NCBI RefSeq assembly: GCF_003573545.1
Contig: NZ_QWET01000025.1
Coordinates: forward strand, 1 to 64,000
Direction: 5' to 3'
From: Mariniphaga sediminis
GTDB lineage: Bacteria > Bacteroidota > Bacteroidia > Bacteroidales > Prolixibacteraceae
Length of the DNA stretch: 64,000 bases
The first letter of the stretch is position 1; each line of letters begins with the position of its first letter. Shown piece by piece: positions 8,123 through 16,416 of the stretch. Both the position numbers and the translations under genes were made by a program. The notes under the pieces are model-generated. The model saw only the letters and a program-made list of their open reading frames with translations, searched no databases and was not told the DNA's origin.

Positions 8123-9841
8123 ATGAAAAATAAATATATTGCAATCTTTGGGATTTTATTTTCGCTTTTATCTTGTAACGAAGATTTTTTAAAACGACTT
8201 CCTCAGGGAGTCATATCTACAGAGCAACTTGAAACTATAGAGAATGCTGAAAAAATGGTTATTGCTGCTTATGCCGGACAAATTAATGAAAGGTACAATC
8301 TACGTCCACTTACACCATGGCCATATGGAGATTTGAGAAGTGGTGATGCCTACAAAGGAGGAGCAGGAATTGGTGATAAAAAGCAGTGGCATCAACACGA
8401 GACATTTGTTCTTTTAGATGTAGACAATACTGGTGTTAGAGGAAAGTGGGAAATTGAATATGAAGCTATTTCGAGAACAAATCAAGCATTAAAAATAGTA
8501 AATGCCGTAGAAGAAGATTATCCGGAAAAAACTCAACGTATTGCTGAAATGAGATTTCTACGGGCTAATAATTATTTTTGGTTAAAAGTTAATTTTCGCT
8601 ATCCTGTATATTTAGATGAAACAATACCTGTAGAAAAATACAGGGAAGTTGGAAATAATTTATCTGATGAAGAATTATGGAACAAAATTATTGATGATTT
8701 TAGATTTGCTGCAGATAATTTACCTGAAGAACAGGATGCAGTAGGACGTCCCACGAAGTTTGCTGCACAGGCATATTTAGCTAAGGTATTATTATTTGCT
8801 GCTTATGAACAGGATAAGAATAATCAATTGGTAAATATCAACAAAGATAAGTTGAATGAAGTTGTTGCACTCTGCGATAAAGTTATTCAAGGGTCGGGAA
8901 AAGATTTATTTAATGATTTTGGTGATAATTTTGAATGTGGGCATCAAAATGGGATAGAATCAATCTGGGCACTCCAGTTTTCTCACAATGATGGAACGGA
9001 AACAGGTCGCATAAACGCCATGAATGAAACATGTTATCCTATGGTTGCAGAATATGGTTGTTGCGGTTACCACAGTCCGTCTCAAAACTTAGTGAATTCT
9101 TTTCGCACCTACCTTGGGTTACCTGATTTTGACCATTTTAATGAAATCAATATTGGCGAGTACTCTAACAGTGTAAAAGAAAATCCAATAGATCCGCGTT
9201 TACTGCACACAGTAGCAATGGATGGACTACCCTATAAATACAAAGTTGATTTTATTTACGATAGTGAGACGTGGCCTCGCCAACCTGAGATATATGGTCC
9301 TTATTTATCAATGAAAGAAACTGTTAGATACGATGACCCCTGTTATCAGCCTGTTAATCCGTGGAAGAGCAGCTCTTTAAATCGTGATGTAATAAGACTT
9401 GCTGATGTTATATTATGGAAAGCAGAAGCATTAATTCAACTGGATCGTGAAAGCGAAGCATTGCCACTTATTAATAAGATTCGAATGCGTGCCGCCCAAA
9501 GTACTGAAAAATTAATAGATATAGACGGTATGCCAACAGGTGATTTTGATGTAGCGCAATATATTGATGGAGATAACTGTAATTGGACAAAAGATTTTGC
9601 TTTTAAAGCACTACAATGGGAAAGAAGATTAGAGTTTGCTTGTGAAGGATTTCGTGCTTATGATTTGTTAAGGTGGGGTATAATGGCTGAAACATTAAAT
9701 GAATATATTGATGTTGAGAGGACTCGTCGTCCTCATTTAGCCAATGCTAAATTTACAAAAGGGAGGGATGAATACCTGCCTATTCCAAAGTACGAAATAG
9801 ATCTAAGTCAAGGCCTTTATAAACAAAACATTAGTTATTAA
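8123..9841 (+). CDS. SusD/RagB-like surface glycan-binding lipoprotein
   Basis: The 572-residue product begins MKNKYIAIFGILFSLLSCNED, a lipoprotein signal with the Cys at residue 18, followed by FLKRLPQG, a form of the usual SusD opening. The N-terminal tetratricopeptide-like helices are visible (EMRFLRANNYFWLKVNFR). The C-terminal RagB part contains LPLINKIRMRAA, the WERRLEFACEGFRAYDLLRWG segment and a final LPIPKYEIDLSQGL. It should cap the SusC transporter at the cell surface and bind fructan or a related substrate. It lies 6 bases after susC and is certainly cotranscribed with it. Confidence 0.93.
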   Translation: MKNKYIAIFGILFSLLSCNEDFLKRLPQGVISTEQLETIENAEKMVIAAYAGQINERYNLRPLTPWPYGDLRSGDAYKGGAGIGDKKQWHQHETFVLLDVDNTGVRGKWEIEYEAISRTNQALKIVNAVEEDYPEKTQRIAEMRFLRANNYFWLKVNFRYPVYLDETIPVEKYREVGNNLSDEELWNKIIDDFRFAADNLPEEQDAVGRPTKFAAQAYLAKVLLFAAYEQDKNNQLVNINKDKLNEVVALCDKVIQGSGKDLFNDFGDNFECGHQNGIESIWALQFSHNDGTETGRINAMNETCYPMVAEYGCCGYHSPSQNLVNSFRTYLGLPDFDHFNEINIGEYSNSVKENPIDPRLLHTVAMDGLPYKYKVDFIYDSETWPRQPEIYGPYLSMKETVRYDDPCYQPVNPWKSSSLNRDVIRLADVILWKAEALIQLDRESEALPLINKIRMRAAQSTEKLIDIDGMPTGDFDVAQYIDGDNCNWTKDFAFKALQWERRLEFACEGFRAYDLLRWGIMAETLNEYIDVERTRRPHLANAKFTKGRDEYLPIPKYEIDLSQGLYKQNISY

Positions 9842-10189
9842 AAAATGGCACTATTGCCATCCTTTGAATCAATAATTCGGAATATGCTGATGGATACATT
9901 TCGTTGATTTCAAAATTTGTAAACTGAAACTCTAAATAAATTAAACTTTGACAAGAGAACACAAAGTGCGAATTTGTAAATTAATGAGGTGAATCCTTCA
10001 GCAATATTTAAAATTCTATAATTAAACAAATTAGACACTTAATAAGTATCAATTAAAATGTAGCTAAAGATATTCTGGTTATACTATGATATAATTCTTA
10101 AATAGATAGGTTATTCCCAATATCCAAAAAACTATTATGTTTATTGGATAGATTTCTAATTTAATTTTTGATTGAAATATTTTAATATT
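9842..10189. other. AT-rich gap between susD and GH32
   Basis: No coding frame is visible in these ~350 bases. A small stem ATGGCA/TGCCAT (9845-9850, 9855-9860) lies right after the susD stop but has no T-run, so it may be an RNA-processing or weak stop signal. The rest is very AT-rich. A separate promoter for the GH32-MFS pair could be here, but I see no clean TTTG...TAnnTTTG match. Confidence 0.4.
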
Positions 10190-11695
10190 ATGTTGAAAAA
10201 AAAAATGTTCCTGATATGCTTATTACTTGTTCAAATGCATATAGCTGTTTCTGCCCAGGAAGATTCCATTTCTAATGCAGATATAGAAGCAGCAAGAAAA
10301 ATTAGAAAAATTGAACTTGAAGACCCTATTCGTCCCACCTGGCATCTTACAATTCCTGAAGGCAAAGCACATCCTTTCGACCCTAATGGTGCGATTTTCA
10401 AAGACGGGGTTTATCACCTTTGGTACATTTATCAAGCTAACGGAGAACATCGCTGGCAACATGTTTCAAGTATCGATTTGTTTCATTGGAGATGGCATTC
10501 AAATGATTTACAACCTACTCCAAATGCTCCGGAAAATGGTATTTATAGCGGTAACGCATTTTTTGATAAAGACAGCAATATTGTTATTGCTTATTACGGA
10601 CTTGGAACAAAAGGTAATTGTATTGCAGTTAATTATGATGAAGATTTAAATTTGTGGAAGAAATTGGAAGCCAATCCTATTGTAACCGAATCGCAAGGGG
10701 ATCCTCATATGTGGCTAGAAGGAGACACCTATTATCAAATTGCAAGAAATTTACCCAGAAATAATCCTCCTCTACTTTTTAAAGGAACCTCGTATGACAA
10801 GCCACTTGAAAAAGTTGGCTATTTCATGAGTCACGATATGCCCGACGCCGAAGATGATACGGATATTTCTTGTGCTGATTTCTTCAAAATGGAAGATAAA
10901 TGGGTGCTTTTATGTATAAGTCATACCCATGGAGCAAGGTATTACATTGGTAATTGGGATGGGAAACAATTTACACCCGAATCACATCATCGGATGAACT
11001 GGCCCGGAGGAACCTTCTTTGCCCCGGAATCTCTAATTGATAATAAAGGAAGGCGTATTTTTTGGGCATGGATTTTAGATCGAAAAACAGGTTCATCAAG
11101 TGGAACGATGTCAATGCCACGGGTAATAACCCTTGCGGAAGACAAACTATCATTAAATATTGAACCGCCAAAAGAAATAGAACTTTTAAGATATAATGCA
11201 AAAGAGGAAAAACCATTTGAGGTTTCAAAAGAACAAAGGGTTACTTTAGAAAAAACGAAAGGGAACATTCTTGAAATAGATATGACTATAAATCCAGGAC
11301 AGGCCAAACGTTTTGGGATAAAAGTCTTTTGCTCAAAAGATGGAAGAGAAGAAACACCAATAATTATTGACCTAAACAGGAATACCATACAGATAGGTAT
11401 GGAATCATCAAGTTTAAGCAGGCCTGATTATTTCAAATATGTCATGCGCACTCCAAATCCGGTAGTTACAACTCAAGAAGCGCCATTTATCTTGCAAGAA
11501 GGAGAAAAAGTACACTTAAGAATATTTCTCGATAAATCGATAATGGAAGTTTTTGCAAATAACCGTCAATGTATAACTCAGGTAATATACCCAACTCTCA
11601 AAGATGCCATATACGTGAGGCCATTTACGGAAGATGCGCCAATTAAGATTGAAAATATTCAATCGTGGAAATTATTTCCTGCGATGCAATGGTAA
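10190..11695 (+). CDS. Periplasmic GH32-family fructosidase with variant acid/base motif
   Basis: The protein is 501 residues from ATG 10190. A signal peptide (MFLICLLLVQMHIAVSAQ) has no lipobox, so a periplasmic location is likely. The five-blade propeller has the nucleophile motif FDPNG (Asp64) and a transition-state motif QGDP (Asp171, where the family has RDP). At the place of the family ECPD motif it reads SCAD (Ser227). A later conserved-looking Glu280 lies in FAPES. The C-terminal beta-sandwich has LRIFLDKSIMEVFANNRQ, typical of GH32. Family members hydrolyse sucrose, inulin or levan bonds. I infer a fructoside-active enzyme, but the missing Glu leaves its chemistry open. MFS follows 47 bases downstream. 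Confidence 0.85.
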   Translation: MLKKKMFLICLLLVQMHIAVSAQEDSISNADIEAARKIRKIELEDPIRPTWHLTIPEGKAHPFDPNGAIFKDGVYHLWYIYQANGEHRWQHVSSIDLFHWRWHSNDLQPTPNAPENGIYSGNAFFDKDSNIVIAYYGLGTKGNCIAVNYDEDLNLWKKLEANPIVTESQGDPHMWLEGDTYYQIARNLPRNNPPLLFKGTSYDKPLEKVGYFMSHDMPDAEDDTDISCADFFKMEDKWVLLCISHTHGARYYIGNWDGKQFTPESHHRMNWPGGTFFAPESLIDNKGRRIFWAWILDRKTGSSSGTMSMPRVITLAEDKLSLNIEPPKEIELLRYNAKEEKPFEVSKEQRVTLEKTKGNILEIDMTINPGQAKRFGIKVFCSKDGREETPIIIDLNRNTIQIGMESSSLSRPDYFKYVMRTPNPVVTTQEAPFILQEGEKVHLRIFLDKSIMEVFANNRQCITQVIYPTLKDAIYVRPFTEDAPIKIENIQSWKLFPAMQW

Positions 11696-11742
11696 AGGAT
11701 ACCTAAAATATTAAAATACTTTTCTAATGATTTTCTATTTTT

Positions 11743-13068
11743 ATGAAAAATACAAACAGAATTTATAAATGGTCATTAATAGTCGCGTTAGGCGGTTTTC
11801 TTTTCGGATTTGACACAGCCGTAATATCAGGAGTGGAAAAGTCTATTCAACAACTGTTTCAGTTAAATCCTTTCTGGCACGGTTTTACAATATCATCTGC
11901 TTTAATTGGTACTATAATTGGTGCTTTAACTGCAGGTAAGCCAGCAGACAAATACGGACGTAGGTTTCTTCTCTTTATTATCGCTGCGTTATATGCCATC
12001 TCAGCAATAGGAAGTGCAATAGCACCTTTTCTTAGCTTGTTTATTGTTTTTCGTTTTTTAGGGGGAATAGCTGTTGGGGCATCTTCGGTTGCCGGGCCAA
12101 TGTATATTTCTGAAATCTCGCCAGCAAATATGAGAGGAAGGATGACCGGCTTATTTCAGTTTAATGTAATTTTTGGAATTCTGCTAGCTTACATTTCCAA
12201 TTATTTATTGAGAAACACAGGAGATGAACCCTGGCGGTGGATGCTGGGAGTAGAAGGAATTCCATCGGTCATTTTTTTTCTTTTACTTTTTAGAATACCA
12301 AGGAGCCCGCGTTTTCTGGTAAAAATAAATAAGATTGATGAAGCCCGTGAAGTTTTGAATATAATAAACAACGGGAATACTGAATCAGAAATTGTAAAAA
12401 TAAAAGATGGATTACTAAAGGGAAAAACTGCCAGTCAGGTTCTGTTTTCAAAACATTACATGAAACCTATTTTAATTGCATTTTCGGTAGCAATGTTTAA
12501 TCAATTATCAGGTATTAACGCTATTCTTTATTATGCTCCGAGAATTTTTGAACTTACTGGCTTGTCAATTGCAGATTCAATGTTTCAGCCTGTTCTGATT
12601 GGTATAACCAACGGGATATTTACAATCGTAGGTATGATTATTATTGACCGGGTTGGAAGGAAAAAATTACTAATTGTTGGTTCTCTCGGGATGGCTGTAT
12701 GCCTTGGGTTAATTTCCAGGACTCTTTTTATTCAAAATTTTTCGGGGTATGGAATTTTAGTATACTTACTTGTTTATATTGTTTTTTTCGCTTTTTCTAC
12801 CGGTGCAGTTATATGGGTATTAATCTCTGAGGTATTTCCCAATAGTGTTCGAGGTAAAGGGCAGGCATTGGGAAGTTTTACCCATTGGAGTTTTGCAACT
12901 TTGATAACATTCTTGTTCCCAATATTTAATAGTACCCTGAAAGGAAGCAGTTATTCCTTTGCATTTTTTTCTATAATGATGATTATTCAGGCATTGGTTG
13001 TTTGGCGTTACTTTCCTGAAACAAAAGGAAGATCTTTGGAGGAATTAAGTGAAGAACTTTCAAATTAA
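11743..13068 (+). CDS. MFS sugar porter
   Basis: The 441-residue product is a 12-helix sugar porter of the XylE/GalP type in the inner membrane. Family signatures are visible: GGFLFGFDTAVISG in helix 1, the loop 2-3 motif GKPADKYGRR, RFLGGIAVGASS, the helix 6 end PRSPRFLVK, QLSGINAILYYAP in helix 7, DRVGRKKLL and the C-terminal PETKGRSLEEL. It should use the proton gradient to take up the monosaccharide released by the GH32, most likely fructose. It is the last gene of the locus. The nearest terminator is at 13236. Confidence 0.93.
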   Translation: MKNTNRIYKWSLIVALGGFLFGFDTAVISGVEKSIQQLFQLNPFWHGFTISSALIGTIIGALTAGKPADKYGRRFLLFIIAALYAISAIGSAIAPFLSLFIVFRFLGGIAVGASSVAGPMYISEISPANMRGRMTGLFQFNVIFGILLAYISNYLLRNTGDEPWRWMLGVEGIPSVIFFLLLFRIPRSPRFLVKINKIDEAREVLNIINNGNTESEIVKIKDGLLKGKTASQVLFSKHYMKPILIAFSVAMFNQLSGINAILYYAPRIFELTGLSIADSMFQPVLIGITNGIFTIVGMIIIDRVGRKKLLIVGSLGMAVCLGLISRTLFIQNFSGYGILVYLLVYIVFFAFSTGAVIWVLISEVFPNSVRGKGQALGSFTHWSFATLITFLFPIFNSTLKGSSYSFAFFSIMMIIQALVVWRYFPETKGRSLEELSEELSN

Positions 13069-13235
13069 TATATAGGCGCTACCGGAAGTTGAAAAAGTTA
13101 CACCATGTTATTTTTAACAAGTCAGCTGATGAAAAACCTATCTTTTTCCAACCCTACCGTTGTGTTAATAACCGATCCTATCAATGTAATTTGTATTTCA
13201 GATGAAGCAGACAGAAGCCAGACAATAATATACCC

Positions 13236-13270
13236 CAGAACTTAAACAATAGGTTAAGTTCTGTTTTTTT
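13236..13270 (+). terminator. Intrinsic terminator downstream of the MFS gene
   Basis: CAGAACTTAA (13236-13245) pairs perfectly with TTAAGTTCTG (13254-13263) around ACAATAGG and is followed by seven T. It is nested in a wider inverted pair TATACCCC (13229-13236) / GGGGTATA (13288-13295). It ends the fructan operon or belongs to the edge of the IS200/IS605 remnant. Confidence 0.7.
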
Positions 13271-13307
13271 ATTTGAGGCTCTGTCTCGGGGTATAAAGGA
13301 AAGTTTT

Positions 13308-13323
13308 AAAACCTATAGGTTTT
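13308..13323. repeat. Perfect 16-bp palindrome before the TnpA remnant
   Basis: AAAACCTATAGGTTTT is self-complementary and lies 33 bases before the decayed TnpA start. IS200/IS605 elements carry subterminal imperfect hairpins that their transposase binds. This is a candidate for such an end hairpin, but it could also be an unrelated palindrome. Confidence 0.4.
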
Positions 13324-13356
13324 CATGGTGCTTTTTAAAAAGGATAACTTTATTGG

Positions 13357-13775
13357 ATGAGTGGACATATTACTAAAAGGCATAATAAAACGCTTTGCTA
13401 TATCATATAGTTAGTCCAATGAAATATCGTAGAGGTTTAATAACAAAAGAGATAGGAAATAGCTTAAAAGAAATTTGTTTGCAAATTTTAGAACGAAATG
13501 AGATGCATTTTGTTGAAATAAGATATGAGCCTGACCATGTCTGTTTTTTTGTTCAAAGTGTACCCAAACAGAGTGTTTCAGAGATTGCAAGGACTTTAAA
13601 AAGCATAACCGCCAAATAGCTTTTTCTGCGTCATCCAGAAATTGAAGCAAAGTTATAGGGCCGTAATTTTTGGAAAGTGAATATTATGCGAATATAGTGG
13701 GGCAATATGTGAATGACGAAGTAATATGAAAATATATTGAAAATCAAGGAAAAAAAAGTACACGAAGATGTATGT
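13357..13775 (+). pseudogene. tnpA: Broken IS200/IS605 Y1 transposase TnpA
   Basis: Pieces in order are MSGHITKRHNKTL (ATG 13357), a frameshift near 13395, YHIVSPMKYRRGLITKEIGN up to VQSVP and LKSITAK, then TAG. After the stop come LRHPEIEAKL-stop-GRNFW and, in another frame, EYYANIVGQYVNDEVI-stop-KYIENQG. These match the short Y1 transposases of the IS200 family. The HUH metal site, normally His-x-His, reads HVC here, so the second His is lost. The catalytic Tyr region (KYIENQG) follows a stop codon. The gene is inactive by several independent lesions. Confidence 0.85.
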
Positions 13776-14008
13776 TCAGTGTTCTGCCTTATGTTGCTGA
13801 TAAATAGGGGCTTTTCTCGGGATAGTTCATTGATAAAAGAAATTCCACAATGCAGGATTATACCTTGTCCGCTTTGTTAACGAATGAATGCTGACGAAGT
13901 ATATTAAAACAGAACAGGATAAGTTGGAGCAAGCTGGTCAAACGCTTGGCTAATTAGGAATTTAAATTTTTGCTACCCAATCTTATTTACTACTTATTAT
14001 TTACCCCA
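13776..14008. other. Non-coding gap between the two IS remnants
   Basis: No intact frame is present. A short piece at 13891-13956 reads KYIKTEQDKLEQAGQTLG before a stop and may be the tail of a lost gene. I cannot assign it. The right end of the IS200-type element should lie here, but no clear hairpin marks it. Confidence 0.35.
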
Positions 14009-14919
14009 AACCCGTTGGTGGAATTAATTTGTTAATAAATTATCGAATAACTTAATGTTAAAAAAGCTGTGCATATTATTGGTATTTAGAAATTTAAGGT
14101 TGCGAAACAAAAATTACATACCTATGCACAACTTGAAGGTAAACTTCGATAAAATATTGAAAATTTGCAAGTTAAACAGCAATGATTTGGTAAATGAATT
14201 TGGGAATGTTCCTCGTCCCGGCCCAATTCCAAAGTTTTCAGACCTGGAAGTAATTTCTCTAAGCATGATGGCAGAAGCTTTGGGAATTGATAGTGAGAAT
14301 CTTCTCTTTCTGAAGATAAGAACTGATTATCCGGAAGATTTTTGAACTATTATCTCCCGACGACAATATAACGACAGGAGAAAATCCTTGTTCCCATTGC
14401 AAAAGGATATTCAAAGCCGTATGTTATTGTGCCACTCAAGACTTCTATTATTATGGCTATAAACTTCATGCTGTAACAAGTATGCGTGGTGTAATTCACT
14501 CTTTCGATTTGACAAAAGCTTCTGTTCACGACCTACATTATCTGAACGATGTGAATATTGAGATAGAAGATTGTACACTAATAGGTGACAAAGCATACCT
14601 AAGTAAAGAAGTGCAACTCGATTTGTTTACAACTTCAACTATTGTTCTTGAAGTGCCAAGGCGGGTAAACCAGAAAGAATATAAACCCCAATTCCCTGTA
14701 TTTAAAAAGATACGCAAGAGAATAGAGACCGTATTTTCTCAGTTGGATGGCCAATTTATGTTAGGACGAAATTATGCCAAAGACATAGATGGCTTATTTA
14801 CAAGAGTTTTAGCAAAAATATCAGCACTGACTGTGCTGCAGTATATAAACAAATTTGTTTTGAATCAGCCCATTGGCAGAGTCAAGCATACTTTAGCTGC
14901 TTAATTCCGCCAACGGGTT
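14009..14919 (+). mobile_element. Degenerate IS982-family insertion sequence
   Basis: Terminal inverted repeats AACCCGTTGGTGGAATT (14009-14025) and AATTCCGCCAACGGGTT (14903-14919) match at 16 of 17 positions and enclose a single broken IS982 transposase. The element is about 911 bp, shorter than the roughly 1 kb usual for the family, consistent with an internal deletion. I see no convincing target duplication at the ends. Its right end abuts a truncated HAD phosphatase gene. Confidence 0.85.
14124..14904 (+). pseudogene. IS982 transposase with internal deletion
   Basis: The N-terminal part (MHNLKVNFDKILKI up to KIRTDYPEDF) is followed by TGA at 14343, then in the same frame TIISRRQYNDRRKSLFPLQK. 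Near 14418 the frame shifts to CYCATQDFYYYGYKLHAV and continues to the end: FDLTKASVHDLHYLNDV, LIGDKAYLS, KRIETVFSQLDGQFMLGRNY. Compared with family members, about 40 codons are gone between QSRM-like and YGYKLHAV-like segments. These include the first catalytic Asp of the DDE triad. The later GDKAYL Asp and the IETVFSQL Glu remain. The element cannot transpose on its own. Confidence 0.88.
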
Positions 14920-14920
14920 A

Positions 14921-15307
14921 TATCAACAGTATCATTTATTGCTACTTCAATCTTGCAAGGCTTTTCCTGATGTAATTCCAGCATTAATAGAATTAAAGAA
15001 TCATCAACTAGGTATTATTTCAAATGGTATCTATTCAGACCAGATTTACAAACTAAGACAAAACAAATTACTTCCTTTTTTTAGTGAAATTATTGTTCCT
15101 GAGGATATCGGCTTCTCAAAACCCGCCAAAGAAATATTTTTTTACGCAGCTCAAGAATTTGGTGCTTCACTATCAAATTGTATTTATATTGGAGATTCAT
15201 ATGAATTAGATTATTTAGGTAGTATGAATGCTGGTATGCGAAGTATATTATTAGACAGAAAAAAAATCTACTCGCTCAATCAGTTGAAATTTGCCATAGA
15301 ATTATAA
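14921..15307 (+). pseudogene. HAD-superfamily hydrolase truncated at its 5' end by IS982
   Basis: The frame runs out of the right inverted repeat of IS982 (YQQYHLLLLQSCKAFPDVIP) to TAA at 15305. It keeps HAD motif II (GIISNG), motif III Lys (GFSKPAKEIFFYA) and motif IV (YIGDSYELDYLGSMNAGM). The nucleophile DxDGT motif and half of the cap domain are missing, and no matching N-terminal piece is seen upstream of the IS. About 129 codons remain of a family usually around 220-230 residues. It resembles YjjG/REG-2-like phosphatases but should be inactive. Confidence 0.85.
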
Positions 15308-15614
15308 GGTCTTACCCTGAAATAACTTGACACGAAAAATGTCCTTCAACTTTATTACCCGTCCTGCGTCATTTTAGGCATTTCCTGCGGCCTTTTTTTT
15401 GATTCTGCAGCGTTTTTAGTCATTTCTGCGGTATTTTTTGTTGTCCTGTTTTGTTTTTTTGAATTTCTGTAATACAGGGAATTACAAATTTGAGACAGGG
15501 AGGAGTAAAAACAAGCAGGGCGCTCCAACAGGATGTAGGAAGTACCTATTTAAGTTGTTTAGTGTAAATAATATCACCAACGCAATAAAATTATCTTTTA
15601 GCCGGACACTAATG
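15308..15614. other. Non-coding stretch with degenerate TCCTGCGG-type repeats
   Basis: No gene is visible. Between 15361 and 15435 a motif resembling TCCTGCGG/TTCTGCGGT recurs about every 20 bases (near 15362, 15383, 15403 and 15423), each followed by a T-rich stretch. On the minus strand the same bases read as a short Lys/Glu-rich peptide that stops. The origin is unknown. It lies between the IS-cut HAD gene and the right copy of the 126-bp repeat. Confidence 0.4.
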
Positions 15615-15740
15615 ATAGAAAAACAAAAGGGAAATGTATTTTAAAAACGGGGAGCTGATGTAAGATGAAATTCTGAAAATCCCGGCAAAAATGAAACCCT
15701 TACCGGTTTTTATTTCTGACAGATTCAATTTTGTGCCTGA
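15615..15740. repeat. Right copy of the 126-bp direct repeat
   Basis: It matches 215-340 at 123 of 126 positions by eye and ends in TTGTGCCTGA (15731-15740). The same 10 bases occur inside the intact phosphodiesterase gene at 15857-15866, exactly 126 bases further on. Recombination or deletion between these 10-bp copies would produce the chimera seen at 215-396. Confidence 0.9.
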
Positions 15741-15744
15741 ATAA
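15691..15744 (+). pseudogene. Second decayed 5' fragment of the phosphodiesterase
   Basis: The short frame MKPLPVFISDRFNFVPE-stop resembles the first 17 residues of the intact gene 76 bases downstream (MKRIGLLSDTHGFVPE). It lies within the right copy of the repeat and looks like a duplicated, decayed gene start. It could still be translated as a 17-residue leader, but nothing supports that role. Confidence 0.55.
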
Positions 15745-15819
15745 TTTTTGCCATTTTTGAAGTTCAAAATTGACTAATTATCGGCTTGCCTGTTAAAAGA
15801 AGGTTTAATACATGGTTTT

Positions 15820-16335
15820 ATGAAACGAATTGGATTGTTGTCAGATACCCACGGATTTGTGCCTGAACGGTTGTTCACTTTTTTTGAAAAGGTGGATGAA
15901 ATTTGGCACGCCGGCGATTTTGGCGATTTAAGAACAGCCGATCAATTACATGCATTTAAACCGCTAAAAGGCGTTTACGGCAACATCGACGGACAGGATG
16001 TGCGTACCGTTTATCCGCAGCATCAGCGTTTTATGTGCGAAGGTGCGGATGTGTGGATGACCCATATCGGAGGGTATCCCGGCAGGTACGAACGGTATGT
16101 AAAACCAGAAATCTTTTCTCATCCGCCCAAACTTTTTATCAGCGGACATTCCCACATTCTGAAAGTAATTTACGATAAAAAGCTTGGTTTGCTGCATATT
16201 AATCCCGGCGCAGCAGGTTACAAAGGTTTTCACAAAATGTGTACTGCCGTCAGGTTTGTCATTGATGGTGACAATATCAGAGATTTGGAAGTTTGGGAAA
16301 TTCCCAGGGAATCTTGTTTCCCGCAAAGTAAATAG
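15820..16335 (+). CDS. YfcE/MJ0936-type metallophosphoesterase
   Basis: The 171-residue protein has every metal-binding motif of the family. These are SDTHG at 8-12, GDF near 32, GNID near 55, H in THIGG near 82, and GHSH near 109 followed by the INPGA strand. Such small cytosolic enzymes hydrolyse phosphodiesters with Mn or Ni; the natural substrate is uncertain. Length is normal and the gene looks intact, unlike its two broken 5' copies at 291 and 15691. It stands alone between the rearranged segment and the LVIVD operon. Confidence 0.9.
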   Translation: MKRIGLLSDTHGFVPERLFTFFEKVDEIWHAGDFGDLRTADQLHAFKPLKGVYGNIDGQDVRTVYPQHQRFMCEGADVWMTHIGGYPGRYERYVKPEIFSHPPKLFISGHSHILKVIYDKKLGLLHINPGAAGYKGFHKMCTAVRFVIDGDNIRDLEVWEIPRESCFPQSK

Positions 16336-16416
16336 TTCAGTTATTTTTGTTAAAAATATAAATTGAAAGGACGCAACCTTTTTGTTGGCTTTACATCTTT
16401 ATAAAAAACTTTAACG

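Noticed and set aside
15355-15440. CRISPR array
   Set aside because: The units are short, imperfect and have no spacers of constant length; no cas gene is present in the window.
13229-15744. Prophage or integrative element
   Set aside because: Only IS remnants are seen; there is no integrase, relaxase, capsid or attachment site next to a tRNA.
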